A DNA stretch of 64,000 bases from JBBQXK01 sp038209775 (GCA_038209775.1 JBBQXK010000007.1:1-64000), one strand, 5' to 3'. Counted from the stretch's first letter, positions 8,242 through 17,783 are shown. Notes: generated by a model not told the origin, from the sequence alone. Translations and numbers: made by a program.

Positions 8242-8637
8242 CTATTCCGTTGCAACGCCGTCGAACACTTCGGTCGAGGCCTGTGCATCGGCCTTGCGCT
8301 TTTGCACAAGCCCGTCGACGTGGTTTGGCGGGCCGTAAAGGGTGTAAATACGCAGCGGCTTGTCCCCGGTATTGATCAGGTTATGCAGCGCCCCCGCCGG
8401 CACGATGATGGCATCCCCGCCTTTCACCTTCTTGACCACAGCGTCTATAACAATTTCGCCGTGACCTTTCTCGATCCGGAAGAACTGGTCATGGGTCTTG
8501 TGCGTTTCCATCCCGATATCCTCGCCGGGCTTCAACGCCATGAGGACCAGTTGCAGATGGTGGCCGGTGTAGAGAACGTGGCGGAAGGCGGTGTTATCTT
8601 CGGTCAGCTTTTCGATGTCAGCAGTGTAGCCGTTCAT
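8242..8637 (-). CDS. Cupin domain protein
   Basis: 131 aa. A single double-stranded beta-helix with cupin motif 1 METHKTHDQFFRIEKGHGE (two His, one Glu as metal ligands) and motif 2 IVPAGALHNLINTG (third His). Start at ATG 8637 with gaaagg 8 nt upstream; the longer open frame lacks a ribosome site. Probably a small metal-binding cytoplasmic protein. Homologs are annotated only as cupins, and the enzymatic activity is unknown. The gene lies between two transcription units on the same strand and looks monocistronic. Confidence 0.85.
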   Translation of the reverse strand: MNGYTADIEKLTEDNTAFRHVLYTGHHLQLVLMALKPGEDIGMETHKTHDQFFRIEKGHGEIVIDAVVKKVKGGDAIIVPAGALHNLINTGDKPLRIYTLYGPPNHVDGLVQKRKADAQASTEVFDGVATE

Positions 8638-8739
8638 GGGGGAAGCCTTTCGGGATGCCGGGGCCAAAAAGGACCCCTTCCGGCGGCATCTGGCGCCCAA
8701 TATCCGGGCGGCGCACTGATGCAGGTTGGGCTTGGTGGC

Positions 8740-11322
8740 TTACGCCGGTGTTTGCACCGCTGTTTGGGTCGGCGCTGACCGGCGCTGCGCCCAACGCCAG
8801 ACCGGCTTCAGCACCTCCAGCACCAGCAAGACTGCCAGCCCGGCAAGCGGGGGAACGGCTAGGCTTGCAGGTTCCAAGGCGGCAAAGCCAAAGAGATCGC
8901 GGACCGGTGGCCAGAACAGCGTGACGGCCAGCGTGGCACCCACGATGGGCAGCACGATGGCCAAGGCCCGGTTGGGCCGAGAGATCGCGGTCAGGATGGA
9001 GGAAGATCGCGACCGATCCACCAGGATCAGCCCCACGATGCCGAAGATCAGCGCGGCGAAGGTCACGCCTCGCACCTGATTGGTCGAGAGGCCATAGTCT
9101 GGCGCAAACGCAAAGATCGTGCCGGTGATCCCCAACACCAGCGCGCCTTGCACAAGGCTCCACAGAATGGTCGGCCCGGAAAACAGCGGCTCTGCTGGTG
9201 GGCGGGGCGGGCGGGCCATGATGCCGTCCTCTTCAGTCTCGGCCTCGAACACAAGGCTGCAGACCGGGTCGATCACCATTTCAAGGAATGCGATGTGGAC
9301 GGGGCCGAACAGGATGGGCATGCCGAACAAAAGGGGCATCAGCGCTAGGCCCGCGATGGGGACGTGAACGGCAAGGATGAAGCTCATCGCCTTACGCAGG
9401 TTGTCATAGATGCGGCGGCCAAGCCTGATGGTGGTCACGATGGACCCGAAATCATCATCCAGAAGGACGATGCTGGCCGCCTCGCGCGCGACGTCCGTTC
9501 CCCGCCCGCCCATGGCCACGCCGATGTGTGCTGCCTTCAGGCTGGGCGCGTCATTCACGCCGTCACCGGTCATCGCCACCACCGCGCCTGCGGATTTCAG
9601 GGCCGTGACGATGCGCAGTTTCTGTTCTGGCATGATGCGGGCGAAGATGGTCACATTCTTGACCGCCGTTGTCAGATCGGCATCCGACATCGCGGTCACC
9701 TCGGGGCCAGTGATGACGCGGTCACCCTGCAACCCGGCTTGCAATGAAACGGTCTGGGCGGTCGCGGGATAGTCGCCGGTGATCATGATGACCCGGATGC
9801 CTGCTGTGCGGCACTGCGCCACCGCCGCTGGAACCGAAGGGCGCAGGGGGTCGGCAAGGCCCACCAGTCCCAGAAAGCGAAAGGCAAAGTCACGCTGGCT
9901 GGCGGGCAAGGCGCGCTGATGGGCCGCCTCGGCCACGCCCAGAACGCGCAGACCCGATTTTGCCATGTCATCAACCATCGCAGCAACGGTCGCGCGGATG
10001 GCGGGCGCCAGTTTGCACAGATCGGCCATCGCCTCAGGCGCGCCTTTGGCGGCGATCTGCCAGCCGCTGTCATGCGCTTCCCATGCCTGCGACATCGCCA
10101 GCAATGCGGGAGACAGGGCATAGCTGCGCGTCAGCGTGCGCCCCGCGCCGGGCAGAGTTTCGCCATCCCGCACGTCGGCTTTGGCCAGCGCATGAAACGC
10201 CTTTTCCATCGGATCAAAGGGGTCGGGGGCCGAGGCCATCACGCCTGCGGCCGCCAGTTCGCGAAACACCTGCGGCAGTGCGGCCCCGATCCTGGCCACC
10301 GTTCCATCCGGCAGACGCAACTCGGCAACCGTCATCCGGTTTTCCGTCAATGTGCCGGTCTTGTCGGTGCAGAGCACGCTTGCAGCCCCCAACGTCTCGA
10401 TGGCCGAAGCGCGCCGCGTCAGCACCCGGACCTTGGATATCCGCCATGCCCCCATCGCCATGAACACCGCAAGCACCATCGGGAATTCCTCGGGCAGCAT
10501 CGACATGCCCACCGCGATGCCCGCCAGAACACCCTCCAGCCAGCCGCCGCGCAAGAGGCCGTACAGGACGACAACCGCCATGCTGACCGCAGCACCGACA
10601 GCGGCGAACACGATGACCAGCTTGCGCATCTGGCGTTGCAGGTGGGGGGTCTCGGTCTCCAGCTTGGCGAGGGAAGTGCCGATCCTGCCGATTTCGGATG
10701 ATGGCCCGGTGGCCGTGACCAGCGCCAGCGCCGACCCAGCCACGATCAGGCTGCCGGAAAAGACCTTTGGCTGGTCCTCGCCCCCCGGCCGCGCATCTGT
10801 GGCCGGACCTGCCACCTTGCGAACCGGAACTGCCTCGCCCGTCAGCAGGGATTCGTCGGCAGACAGTCCGGTTGCCTCCAGCAGGCTGGCATCCGCAGGC
10901 ACCCGGTCACCTTCCGACAAAACAATCAGATCACCGCGCGCCACTTCACGCCCAGCGATCCGCATCCGTTCACCGCCCCTGATCACCAGCGCACGCGGGC
11001 TGGTCAGATCGCGGAGCGCTTCAAGCACGCGCTCGGTCCGCGCCTCTTGCACCACGGTGATGCCGACGGAAAGGCAGGCGAAGGCCAGAAGGATCAGCGC
11101 CTCTTCGCGGTTGCCAAGCAGTAGGTACACGACGCCACCCGCAATCAGAAGCGCCAGCATCGGTTCACGCAGGACATCGAGGATCATCCGGAATGGCCCG
11201 CGACGACGCGCACGGGGCAATTCATTGTAGCCTTCGGTGGCAAGGCGCTGTTGGGCTTCAGCCCGCGTAAGGCCCTGCGATGCGGGCCCTGTGGCGGCAG
11301 GTTCGGGTGCGGAATCGGTCAA
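8740..11322 (-). CDS. P-type cation-transporting ATPase (P2-type, Ca2+/H+/Mg2+ group)
   Basis: About 860 aa. N-terminal cation ATPase domain (GLTRAEAQQRLATEGYNELP), actuator TGEAVP, TM4 PEEFPM, phosphorylation site DKTGTLTENRM (Asp about residue 320), and hinge MTGDGVNDAPSLKAAHIGVAMG. C-terminal helices include FLEMVIDPVCSLVFEAE. The PEE-P in TM4 fits P2-type Ca2+ or related pumps, not heavy-metal pumps; the ion cannot be fixed from sequence alone. The preferred start is TTG at 11322, with gaaagg 8 nt upstream. An in-frame ATG at 11394 has no ribosome site and would run through the palindrome at 11378-11391. Divergent from the arginine deiminase operon. Confidence 0.88.
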   Translation of the reverse strand: MTDSAPEPAATGPASQGLTRAEAQQRLATEGYNELPRARRRGPFRMILDVLREPMLALLIAGGVVYLLLGNREEALILLAFACLSVGITVVQEARTERVLEALRDLTSPRALVIRGGERMRIAGREVARGDLIVLSEGDRVPADASLLEATGLSADESLLTGEAVPVRKVAGPATDARPGGEDQPKVFSGSLIVAGSALALVTATGPSSEIGRIGTSLAKLETETPHLQRQMRKLVIVFAAVGAAVSMAVVVLYGLLRGGWLEGVLAGIAVGMSMLPEEFPMVLAVFMAMGAWRISKVRVLTRRASAIETLGAASVLCTDKTGTLTENRMTVAELRLPDGTVARIGAALPQVFRELAAAGVMASAPDPFDPMEKAFHALAKADVRDGETLPGAGRTLTRSYALSPALLAMSQAWEAHDSGWQIAAKGAPEAMADLCKLAPAIRATVAAMVDDMAKSGLRVLGVAEAAHQRALPASQRDFAFRFLGLVGLADPLRPSVPAAVAQCRTAGIRVIMITGDYPATAQTVSLQAGLQGDRVITGPEVTAMSDADLTTAVKNVTIFARIMPEQKLRIVTALKSAGAVVAMTGDGVNDAPSLKAAHIGVAMGGRGTDVAREAASIVLLDDDFGSIVTTIRLGRRIYDNLRKAMSFILAVHVPIAGLALMPLLFGMPILFGPVHIAFLEMVIDPVCSLVFEAETEEDGIMARPPRPPAEPLFSGPTILWSLVQGALVLGITGTIFAFAPDYGLSTNQVRGVTFAALIFGIVGLILVDRSRSSSILTAISRPNRALAIVLPIVGATLAVTLFWPPVRDLFGFAALEPASLAVPPLAGLAVLLVLEVLKPVWRWAQRRSAPTQTAVQTPA

Positions 11323-11377
11323 GATGCTGGCCTTTCGGGGGGAGCCGCATTCTGGCACGAAAACGAAAGGCACAACC

Positions 11378-11391
11378 CTGATCTGGGTCAG
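11378..11391. promoter_or_regulatory. Putative Crp/Fnr-type operator between P-type ATPase and arc operon
   Basis: CTGATCTGGGTCAG, with TGAT-N4-GTCA halves as in Fnr/FixK/Dnr sites (TTGAT-N4-ATCAA). It lies in the divergent region, about 60 nt upstream of the carrier start. A 13-of-14 identical site occurs at 17872-17885 in front of the Crp/Fnr gene. Arginine deiminase operons are commonly under oxygen control (general knowledge). Binding here is inference. Confidence 0.5.
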
Positions 11392-11452
11392 CATGGGCCA
11401 GCCTGATCCCGGCTAGCGTGCGTTTGACACACCAGCAATCAGGAGACCCCAA

Positions 11453-12883
11453 ATGCCAGCCACCGTGAAACCGGGTTTCCGCTTCCCATCCGCGTTCACC
11501 ATTCTGTTCGGCCTGATCATCCTGGTGGCAGCGCTGACGTGGATCATTCCGGCGGGACAGTATCAGCGGATCCCCTCTGCGGCGCTTGGCAAGGATGTGC
11601 CCGTCGCGGGCAGCTATGCGCCCACGGATGCCAATCCGCAGAGCGTGTTCGAAGTGATCCTCGCCCCCATCGCGGGGTTCTACGATCCCGTCGCCTATAC
11701 CGCCAATGCCATCGACGTATCGCTGTTCGTGCTGATCATCGGCGGGTTCATCGGGGTGGTGACGGCGTCCGGGGCGATTGATGCGGGCATCGCGCGGGCA
11801 ATGGTGCGGCTGAAGGGGCGCGAGACATGGATGATCCCGTTTCTGATGGCGCTGTTCGCCCTGGGTGGTACGACCTACGGGATGGCCGAGGAAACGCTGG
11901 CTTTCTATGTACTGCTGATCCCGGTGATGATCGCGGCCAAGTTCGATGCGCTGACGGCGGTGGCGGTGATCCTGCTGGGTGCGGGGATCGGGGTTCTGGG
12001 GTCAACGATCAACGCGTTCTCCACCGTGATTGCGTCGGATGCGGCGGGGGTGACCTTTGCCGAGGGGCTGGTGCTGCGGCTGATCATCCTGGCGCTGTGC
12101 TGGATCGTCACCGTCGCCTTCGTCATGCGCTATGCGGCGCGGGTGCGGGCGGACCCGTCGAAGTCGCTGGTGTACGATCTGAAGGCCGCAAATGAGGCGC
12201 ATTTCCTGAAGCAAACCCCGGCCGAAGCGGCCAGTTTTACCGGGCTGCACAAGATCGTGCTGATCCTGTTCGCGCTGACCTTTGGCGTGATGATCTGGGG
12301 CGTGTCCATGGGCGGCTGGTGGATGGCCGAGATGAGCGGGCTGTTTCTGGCCGCTGCCATCATCATCGGCATCGTCGCCCGGTTGGGCGAGGGCAAGCTG
12401 GTGGAAAGTTTCGTGAACGGCGCACGCGATCTGTTGGGCGTGGCCCTGATCATCGGGCTTGCGCGCGGGATCGTGGTGGTGATGGACGCGGGCCACATCA
12501 CCGACACCATCCTGCACGCCGCCGAGGTTTCCGTCGCGGGCCTGCCGCGCACCGCGTTCATTCTGGTGGTCTACTGGATCGAGGTCGGGCTGTCGTTCTT
12601 CGTCCCCTCCACCTCGGGCCTTGCAGTCCTGTCGATGCCGATCCTTGCCCCGGTGGCCGATTTCGCGGGCGTGAAGCGCGAGCTTGTCGTGACCGCCTTT
12701 GCCACGGCCAGCGGCATGGTCAACCTGATCACCCCCACCTCTGCCGTCGTGATGGGTGGCCTCGCTATTGGGCGCGTGCCCTATGAACGCTGGTTGCGGT
12801 TCATCTGGCCGCTGTTGGTGGTGCTGACGTTGATCATCATGGCCGCACTGGCGCTGGCCGTCACATTTGGAGCCGCCCCATGA
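11453..12883 (+). CDS. YfcC/ArcD2-type carrier, probable arginine/ornithine exchanger
   Basis: 476 aa with about 11-12 hydrophobic helices, beginning FPSAFTILFGLIILVAALTWIIPAGQY, a hallmark start of the YfcC/C4-dicarboxylate-anaerobic-carrier family. Conserved loops GTTYGMAEETLAFY and SFFVPSTSGLAVLSMPILAP are present. The ribosome site is caggaga. Its stop overlaps the start of arcA (ATGA), so it is the first gene of the arginine deiminase operon. The likely role is arginine uptake against ornithine release at the inner membrane; this is inferred from context, because the family also carries other substrates. Confidence 0.82.
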   Translation: MPATVKPGFRFPSAFTILFGLIILVAALTWIIPAGQYQRIPSAALGKDVPVAGSYAPTDANPQSVFEVILAPIAGFYDPVAYTANAIDVSLFVLIIGGFIGVVTASGAIDAGIARAMVRLKGRETWMIPFLMALFALGGTTYGMAEETLAFYVLLIPVMIAAKFDALTAVAVILLGAGIGVLGSTINAFSTVIASDAAGVTFAEGLVLRLIILALCWIVTVAFVMRYAARVRADPSKSLVYDLKAANEAHFLKQTPAEAASFTGLHKIVLILFALTFGVMIWGVSMGGWWMAEMSGLFLAAAIIIGIVARLGEGKLVESFVNGARDLLGVALIIGLARGIVVVMDAGHITDTILHAAEVSVAGLPRTAFILVVYWIEVGLSFFVPSTSGLAVLSMPILAPVADFAGVKRELVVTAFATASGMVNLITPTSAVVMGGLAIGRVPYERWLRFIWPLLVVLTLIIMAALALAVTFGAAP

Positions 12884-14103
12884 CCCTGACCTATGGCGTT
12901 CATTCCGAGGCGGGCCAGTTGCGCCGTGTTTTGGTCCACCGGCCCGGATCGGAAATGGCGCGGCTGACGCCTGCCAACTGCGAAAGCCTGCTGTTTGACG
13001 ATGTGCTTTGGGTCAAGCAGGCACGGATCGACCACATGGCCTTTGTCGATATCCTGCGAGAACGCGGTGTAGCCGTGGTTCTGCTGCGCGAGATGCTGGA
13101 AGAGGTGCTGACACAGCCCGAGGCCCGGCGCTGGCTGCTGGACGCGCGGATCACTGACAATTCGGTGGGGGTTGGCCTGTCGGCCGATCTGCACGCCTGC
13201 CTGACCGAGATGCCCGCCAACGCGCTGACCCATATCCTGATCGGCGGGATGAGCCGGGCTGAACTGCCGATCCCCGAGGCAGGTGTTTTGGTGCCCATGC
13301 TGCGGGGCGAAGATTTCCTGCTGCCACCGATGCCGAACACGATCTTCACCCGCGACTCGTCCGCCTGGATCTATGGCGGGGTCACGCTGAACCCGATGTT
13401 CTGGCCAGCCCGGCGGCTGGAAACGCTGAACCTGGCCGCCATCTACCGGTTTCATCCTGACTTTGCGGGGGCGGGTTTCCCGATCTGGTTCGGTGACCCG
13501 ATGGTCGATCACGGGATGGCCACGCTGGAGGGCGGCGATGTGATGCCCATTGGCAACGCCACCGTCCTGATCGGCATGGGCGAACGCACCACACCGCAGG
13601 CGGTTGGGCAGGTGGCGCGCGCGCTGTTCGCGGGTGGTGGGGCGGAACGGGTGATCGCCTGCCAGTTCCCGCGTGCGCGATCGTCGATGCACCTTGATAC
13701 CGTTTTCACCTTCTGCGACCGCGATCTGGTGACCGTGTTTGCCGAGGTAACGGACGCGATCCAGACCTATTCCCTGCGCCCGGATGATAAAGGAGGGGTG
13801 ACTGTCACGGCAGAGACGTTGCCGTTTCTGGACGTGGTCGCCGGTGCGCTTGGCATCCCGAAACTGCGCACCGTGCCGACGGGCGGTGACGCCTATGAGG
13901 CGCAGCGTGAACAGTGGGATGATGCCAACAACCTTCTCTGCATCAGCCCCGGCGTCGTGGTCGGCTATGAACGCAACACCCATTCCAACACCCTGCTGCG
14001 CAAAGCCGGGGTCGAGGTCATTACCATCTCTGGCGCCGAACTGGGGCGCGGGCGCGGTGGGTCGCATTGCATGACCTGCCCGCTGATCCGAGACGCCCTT
14101 TGA
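12880..14103 (+). CDS. arcA: Arginine deiminase
   Basis: 407 aa, the usual length. Converts L-arginine to L-citrulline and ammonia in the cytoplasm. Signatures: FTRDSSAWIYGG (Asp of the guanidino site), MATLEGGDVMPIG (Glu-Gly-Gly-Asp), HLDTVFTFCD (catalytic His), and C-terminal GRGRGGSHCMTCPL with the nucleophile Cys397. Overlaps the carrier by ATGA and is followed 12 nt later by arcB. All catalytic residues I can name are present, so this enzyme looks active even though the next step of the pathway is interrupted. Confidence 0.96.
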   Translation: MTLTYGVHSEAGQLRRVLVHRPGSEMARLTPANCESLLFDDVLWVKQARIDHMAFVDILRERGVAVVLLREMLEEVLTQPEARRWLLDARITDNSVGVGLSADLHACLTEMPANALTHILIGGMSRAELPIPEAGVLVPMLRGEDFLLPPMPNTIFTRDSSAWIYGGVTLNPMFWPARRLETLNLAAIYRFHPDFAGAGFPIWFGDPMVDHGMATLEGGDVMPIGNATVLIGMGERTTPQAVGQVARALFAGGGAERVIACQFPRARSSMHLDTVFTFCDRDLVTVFAEVTDAIQTYSLRPDDKGGVTVTAETLPFLDVVAGALGIPKLRTVPTGGDAYEAQREQWDDANNLLCISPGVVVGYERNTHSNTLLRKAGVEVITISGAELGRGRGGSHCMTCPLIRDAL

Positions 14104-14115
14104 AAGGACCACCCC

Positions 14116-15117
14116 ATGCCGCAAAACCTGCACGGCCGCAGCTTTCTGAAACTGCTGGATTTCTCGGGCGACGAGTTACGCTTTCTCTTGCGCCTTGGTG
14201 CGAGCCTGAAAGAGGCCAAGGCCACGGGCACCGAGCGCCAATTGCTGAAAGGCAAGACCATCGCCCTGATCTTTGAAAAGGACAGCACCCGTACCCGTAG
14301 CGCCTTTGAGGTGGCGGCCTTTGATCAGGGCGCTCATGTCACCTATCTGGGTCCGTCGGGCAGCCACATCGGCACCAAGGAGTCGATGAAGGACACCGCC
14401 CGCGTGCTGGGCCGGTTCTATGACGCCATTGAATATCGCGGGTTCGGGCAGGCTGAGGCGGAAACCCTGGCCGAACATGCCGGTGTGCCGGTCTATAACG
14501 GGCTGACGGCAGAGTTTCACCCGACCCAGGTGTTGGCCGATCTGATGACCATGCGCGAGTACACCCACAAGCATCTGTCCGACATTTCCTTTTGCTTTGT
14601 CGGTGATACGGGCGGCAACATGGGGTCATCGCTGATGGTGGGCGCGGCGCTGATCGGGATGGATGTTCGCCTGTGCGGCCCGCAGGCGCTGTGGCCCGAT
14701 GCCGCTTTGATAGACCAGTGCCGCAAGTTGGCCGAGGTCAGCGGCGCGCGCATTACCCTGACCGAAAAGCTGGCCGAGGGGGTGGAGGGCTGCGATTTCA
14801 TCTATACCGATGTCTGAGTGTCGATGGGCGAACCCGATGCGGTCTGGGCCGAGCGGATTGCGCTGCTTTCGCCCTACACTGTCACGCAAGCGGTGATGGA
14901 CCTGACCGGCAACCCCTATGCCAAGTTCCTGCACTGCCTGCCCGCTTTTCATAACCGAGAGACGACGACCGGCGAGAAGATATTCCAGACCTACGGGCTC
15001 GAATGTCTTGAGGTGACCGATGAGGTTTTTGAATCCCCCGCTTCGAAGGTCTTCGATCAGGCGGAAAACCGGCTGCATTCGATCAAGGCGGTGCTTGTCG
15101 CCACAATAGGGGCCTGA
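14116..15117 (+). pseudogene. arcB: Catabolic ornithine carbamoyltransferase gene with an in-frame TGA
   Basis: Reads as one 333-codon frame except for TGA at 14815-14817. The N-terminal part has the carbamoyl phosphate loop STRTR (57-61), HPTQVLADLMTM and a GDTGGNMGSS nucleotide-type turn. The part after the stop begins VSMGEPDAVW and carries HCLPAFHN (catalytic Cys) and a normal C-terminus. The family reads YTDVWVSMGE here, so the stop replaces the conserved Trp (TGG to TGA, one base). Nothing else is damaged. Without readthrough the product lacks the ornithine domain and is inactive. arcA and arcC on either side are intact. A sequencing error or very recent mutation is possible. Confidence 0.9.
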
Positions 15118-15120
15118 GAT

Positions 15121-16119
15121 ATGCGCATCGTGGTGGCCTTGGGCGGCAATGCCCTTTTGAAACGCGGCGAGCCGATGACGGCAGAGGCGCAGCACACCAA
15201 CGTGCGCATCGCTGCGGCGGCGCTGGCTGATCTGGCGCGCGATCACCAGATTATCGTGGCGCATGGCAACGGCCCGCAGGTCGGGCTGATGGCGCTGCAC
15301 GCGGCGACCTTTGCGCCCGACAACCCGTGGCCGCTGGATGTGCTGGGGGCCGAAACCGAAGGCATGATCGGCTATCTGATCGAACAGGAGCTGATGAACG
15401 CCCTGCCACCGGGCACCGATTGCGCCACCTTGTTGACGCGGGTGGAAGTTGATCCAAAGGATCCTGCCTTTGACCAGCCCACCAAGCCCATCGGCCCGAT
15501 CTACACCGCCGAAGAGGCAAAACTGGTCCGCGCCGAACACCGCTGGTCGATGGTCGAGGAAGCCAAGGGGGGCTTGCGCCGTGTTGTCCCCTCACCCCTG
15601 CCCATGGCCGTTCTGAACATCGCGCCAATCCGCCTGCTGGTGGAGGCCGGGGTCTGCGTTATCTGCGCAGGCGGTGGCGGCATCCCGGTGGTGCGGGGCA
15701 AGGATGGCAAGATGGAGGGGGTCGAGGCCGTCATCGACAAGGACCGCACCGCCGCCTTGCTGGCGGTTGCGCTAAAGGCGGATGTGCTGCTGATGCTGAC
15801 CGATGTGGAGGCGGTGTTCCGCGATTGGGGCGGGCCGGATCAGGCGGCGATTGACACGATCACGCCCGACGCCCTTGCCGACATGACCTTTGCCGCAGGG
15901 TCCATGGGGCCAAAGATCACCTCGGCCTGTGCATTCGTGCAGGCGGGCGGGACGATGGCCGGCATCGGCCGTCTGCAGGACGCCCGTGGAATCGTCGAAG
16001 ACCGGGCGGGCACGCGGGTGCGCATGGCACCCCTGGCATCAGACAATCGTCTGCCGGGCAAGAAAAAATCCGTTCTGCCGCCGAAACACCAACCTGAAGC
16101 AGTGCCGGGGGCCGCTTAG
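15121..16119 (+). CDS. arcC: Carbamate kinase
   Basis: 332 aa, slightly longer than the usual 310 because of a basic tail (GKKKSVLPPKH). Makes ATP from carbamoyl phosphate and ADP in the last arginine deiminase step. Motifs: RIVVALGGNALLKRG (phosphate loop), AHGNGPQVG, GAETEGMIGYLI, VICAGGGGIPVV, VIDKDRTAALLA and GSMGPKI. Starts 4 nt after the arcB stop and is therefore part of the same operon. No defect seen. With arcB interrupted it would lack its normal supply of carbamoyl phosphate. Confidence 0.95.
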   Translation: MRIVVALGGNALLKRGEPMTAEAQHTNVRIAAAALADLARDHQIIVAHGNGPQVGLMALHAATFAPDNPWPLDVLGAETEGMIGYLIEQELMNALPPGTDCATLLTRVEVDPKDPAFDQPTKPIGPIYTAEEAKLVRAEHRWSMVEEAKGGLRRVVPSPLPMAVLNIAPIRLLVEAGVCVICAGGGGIPVVRGKDGKMEGVEAVIDKDRTAALLAVALKADVLLMLTDVEAVFRDWGGPDQAAIDTITPDALADMTFAAGSMGPKITSACAFVQAGGTMAGIGRLQDARGIVEDRAGTRVRMAPLASDNRLPGKKKSVLPPKHQPEAVPGAA

Positions 16120-16274
16120 GCGTTCAACGTTGGACATAGGTAAGAGTGGCCTTGTTCCATGGTTTCGAACTCGACCCCACCCGACGCGCGCGTCTGTACC
16201 TCGTCGGGCGCATCGGGTGGGCCAAGCCTTTGCCGGGACTGCAAAGCCGCAACCGACAAACCGAAGGAGTGACG

Positions 16275-17048
16275 ATGACACAATCCCTGACAGGCAAGAT
16301 CGCCCTCATCACCGGGGCCGCTGGTGCGCTTGGCCTTGCTACGGCGACCCTGCTGGCAGCGCGCGGGGCCATCATCGCGGCCACCGATGTTTCGGGGGCA
16401 GACTTTGGCCCGCTGCGCGCCGCAATTCCCGATGCAAAGCGTCTGCTGGTGGTCGAGGCGGACGTGACCGATGAGGCGGCCTTCGGTGCGGTTGTCGCGG
16501 CAGTGGTCAAGGCCTTTGGCACCATCGACATCTTCTTTAACAACGCGGGTATCGAGGGGCCGGTTGCCCCGATCCCCGATTTCCCGACGGATGGCTTTCG
16601 CAAAGTGATGGAGGTCAACGTGACCGGTATCTTCCTCGGCCTGAAACTGGTGATCCCGGTGATGGCAAAGGCCGGTCGCGGCAGTATCATCAATTCCTCC
16701 AGCGTGGCGGGGCTGATCGGCTCGCCCGGCCTGTGCGCCTATGTGGCCAGCAAACACGCGGTTCTTGGGCTTACGCGGGCCGCAGCGGTGGAATGGGGGG
16801 CCAAGGGCATCCGCGTCAACTGCATCAACCCCGGCCCGATTGAGAGCCGCATGATGGCGTCGATCGAGGAAGGGGCAAGCCCGGGGGGCGCTGCGGCGGT
16901 CCATCAGGGGTTCGCTGCAACCATCCCGATGAAGCGTTATGGCACACCGCACGAGGTTGCGGGTCTTGTCGCCTTTCTGGCCTCGGACGACGCTGCTTAC
17001 GTCAATGGCGGAGCCTACACTGTCGATGGCGGCATGACCGCCGCCTGA
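16275..17048 (+). CDS. SDR family NAD(P)-dependent oxidoreductase
   Basis: 257 aa classical short-chain dehydrogenase. Cofactor loop ITGAAGALGLA (TGxxxGxG), ADVTDE, NNAG (93-96 region), catalytic Ser in INSSSVAG, YVASKHA (Tyr-x-x-x-Lys), and the PGPIESRM loop. The ATG at 16275 is chosen for the aaggag 6 nt upstream. It follows arcC by 155 nt on the same strand, so it may be in the same or a separate unit. Its TGA abuts the stop of the convergent Crp/Fnr gene (TGATCA). Substrate not predictable. Confidence 0.88.
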   Translation: MTQSLTGKIALITGAAGALGLATATLLAARGAIIAATDVSGADFGPLRAAIPDAKRLLVVEADVTDEAAFGAVVAAVVKAFGTIDIFFNNAGIEGPVAPIPDFPTDGFRKVMEVNVTGIFLGLKLVIPVMAKAGRGSIINSSSVAGLIGSPGLCAYVASKHAVLGLTRAAAVEWGAKGIRVNCINPGPIESRMMASIEEGASPGGAAAVHQGFAATIPMKRYGTPHEVAGLVAFLASDDAAYVNGGAYTVDGGMTAA

Positions 17049-17783
17049 TCACTTCAGCAGGGGGCCATCATGATCGAGGTAACTCTTGTCGAAATCCGCA
17101 AGCAGCACGAGGCGGTCAAGATCGTGGATGGTAACTTTGCCATGCTGAAAGGTGGCCAGACCGTCTTCGCGCAATTCCCGCAGCACCCGGTTGACGTGCA
17201 CCGAACTCAGGCCCAACGCATCGGCCATCATATATTGTGACAGCGGGCATGAGTATTCGTGGGCTGTTCCAAGCCCAACCAACTTCAGCCGCGCGCTGAG
17301 TTCCAGAAGGAAATGCGCGGTGCGTTCCTTGGCATCCCTGCGCCCGATGCCCACCAGATGTTCCACCACCATCGCCTCGTCGCGCGACGCCGCCCAAAGC
17401 ACGGCGGTGGCAAGCCTTGGCGTTCTGGTGAAGGTGTCCAGAAGGTCGCTGACCAAAACCTCGGACGCCTCGACGCGCGTCACGGGTTCGATATTGTGGT
17501 CAGCGGTGCGAAACAGGACCGACCGCAGGCCCAGAAAATCGCCCGGGATCTGGAAATCGATGATCTGCCGCGTACCGCCAGACAGCAGCTTGTAGGAACA
17601 CACCCACCCCGAGGCGAGGATGTAAGCAGACTGATTGACCTGCCCTTGATGGACCATGTCACGCCCGGCGGCGAAACGCTTGCGGCGGCCATGCAGCAGG
17701 TCGAGCGCCGAGAACTCCTCGCCCGACAGCGCGACGAACGCCCCCAGTTTCCGGGCAAATGGGGAATGTTGGACTGAAATCAC
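17049..17783 (-). CDS. Crp/Fnr family transcriptional regulator
   Basis: 244 aa. N-terminal cyclic-nucleotide-type beta-roll (LHGRRKRFAAGRDMVHQGQ, YILASGWVCSYKLL, IIDFQIPGDFLGL), a long dimer helix, then a winged helix with recognition helix LGLSSVHVNRVLRELREDGL. It lacks the N-terminal Cys cluster of Fnr, so it does not look like an [4Fe-4S] oxygen sensor; the effector is unknown. The recognition helix has S-VHVNR instead of the E-VSR of Fnr, typical of the alphaproteobacterial subgroup often found beside stress genes. A palindrome CTGATCTGGCTCAG sits upstream, and related sites lie before neighbours. It may control the arc and stress genes around it (inference). Confidence 0.88.
   Translation of the reverse strand: MISVQHSPFARKLGAFVALSGEEFSALDLLHGRRKRFAAGRDMVHQGQVNQSAYILASGWVCSYKLLSGGTRQIIDFQIPGDFLGLRSVLFRTADHNIEPVTRVEASEVLVSDLLDTFTRTPRLATAVLWAASRDEAMVVEHLVGIGRRDAKERTAHFLLELSARLKLVGLGTAHEYSCPLSQYMMADALGLSSVHVNRVLRELREDGLATFQHGKVTIHDLDRLVLLADFDKSYLDHDGPLLK

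Noticed and set aside
12781..14133. Minus-strand open frame (450 codons) opposite arcA
   Set aside because: arcA has all catalytic motifs; the reverse frame is compositionally a shadow.
14815..14817. Genome-wide reassignment of TGA to Trp to explain arcB
   Set aside because: TGA is the normal stop of many genes here, often inside ATGA/GTGA overlaps, so it is read as stop.
14815..14817. Selenocysteine at the arcB TGA
   Set aside because: The aligned residue is Trp, not Cys, and no SECIS-like hairpin is evident right after it.
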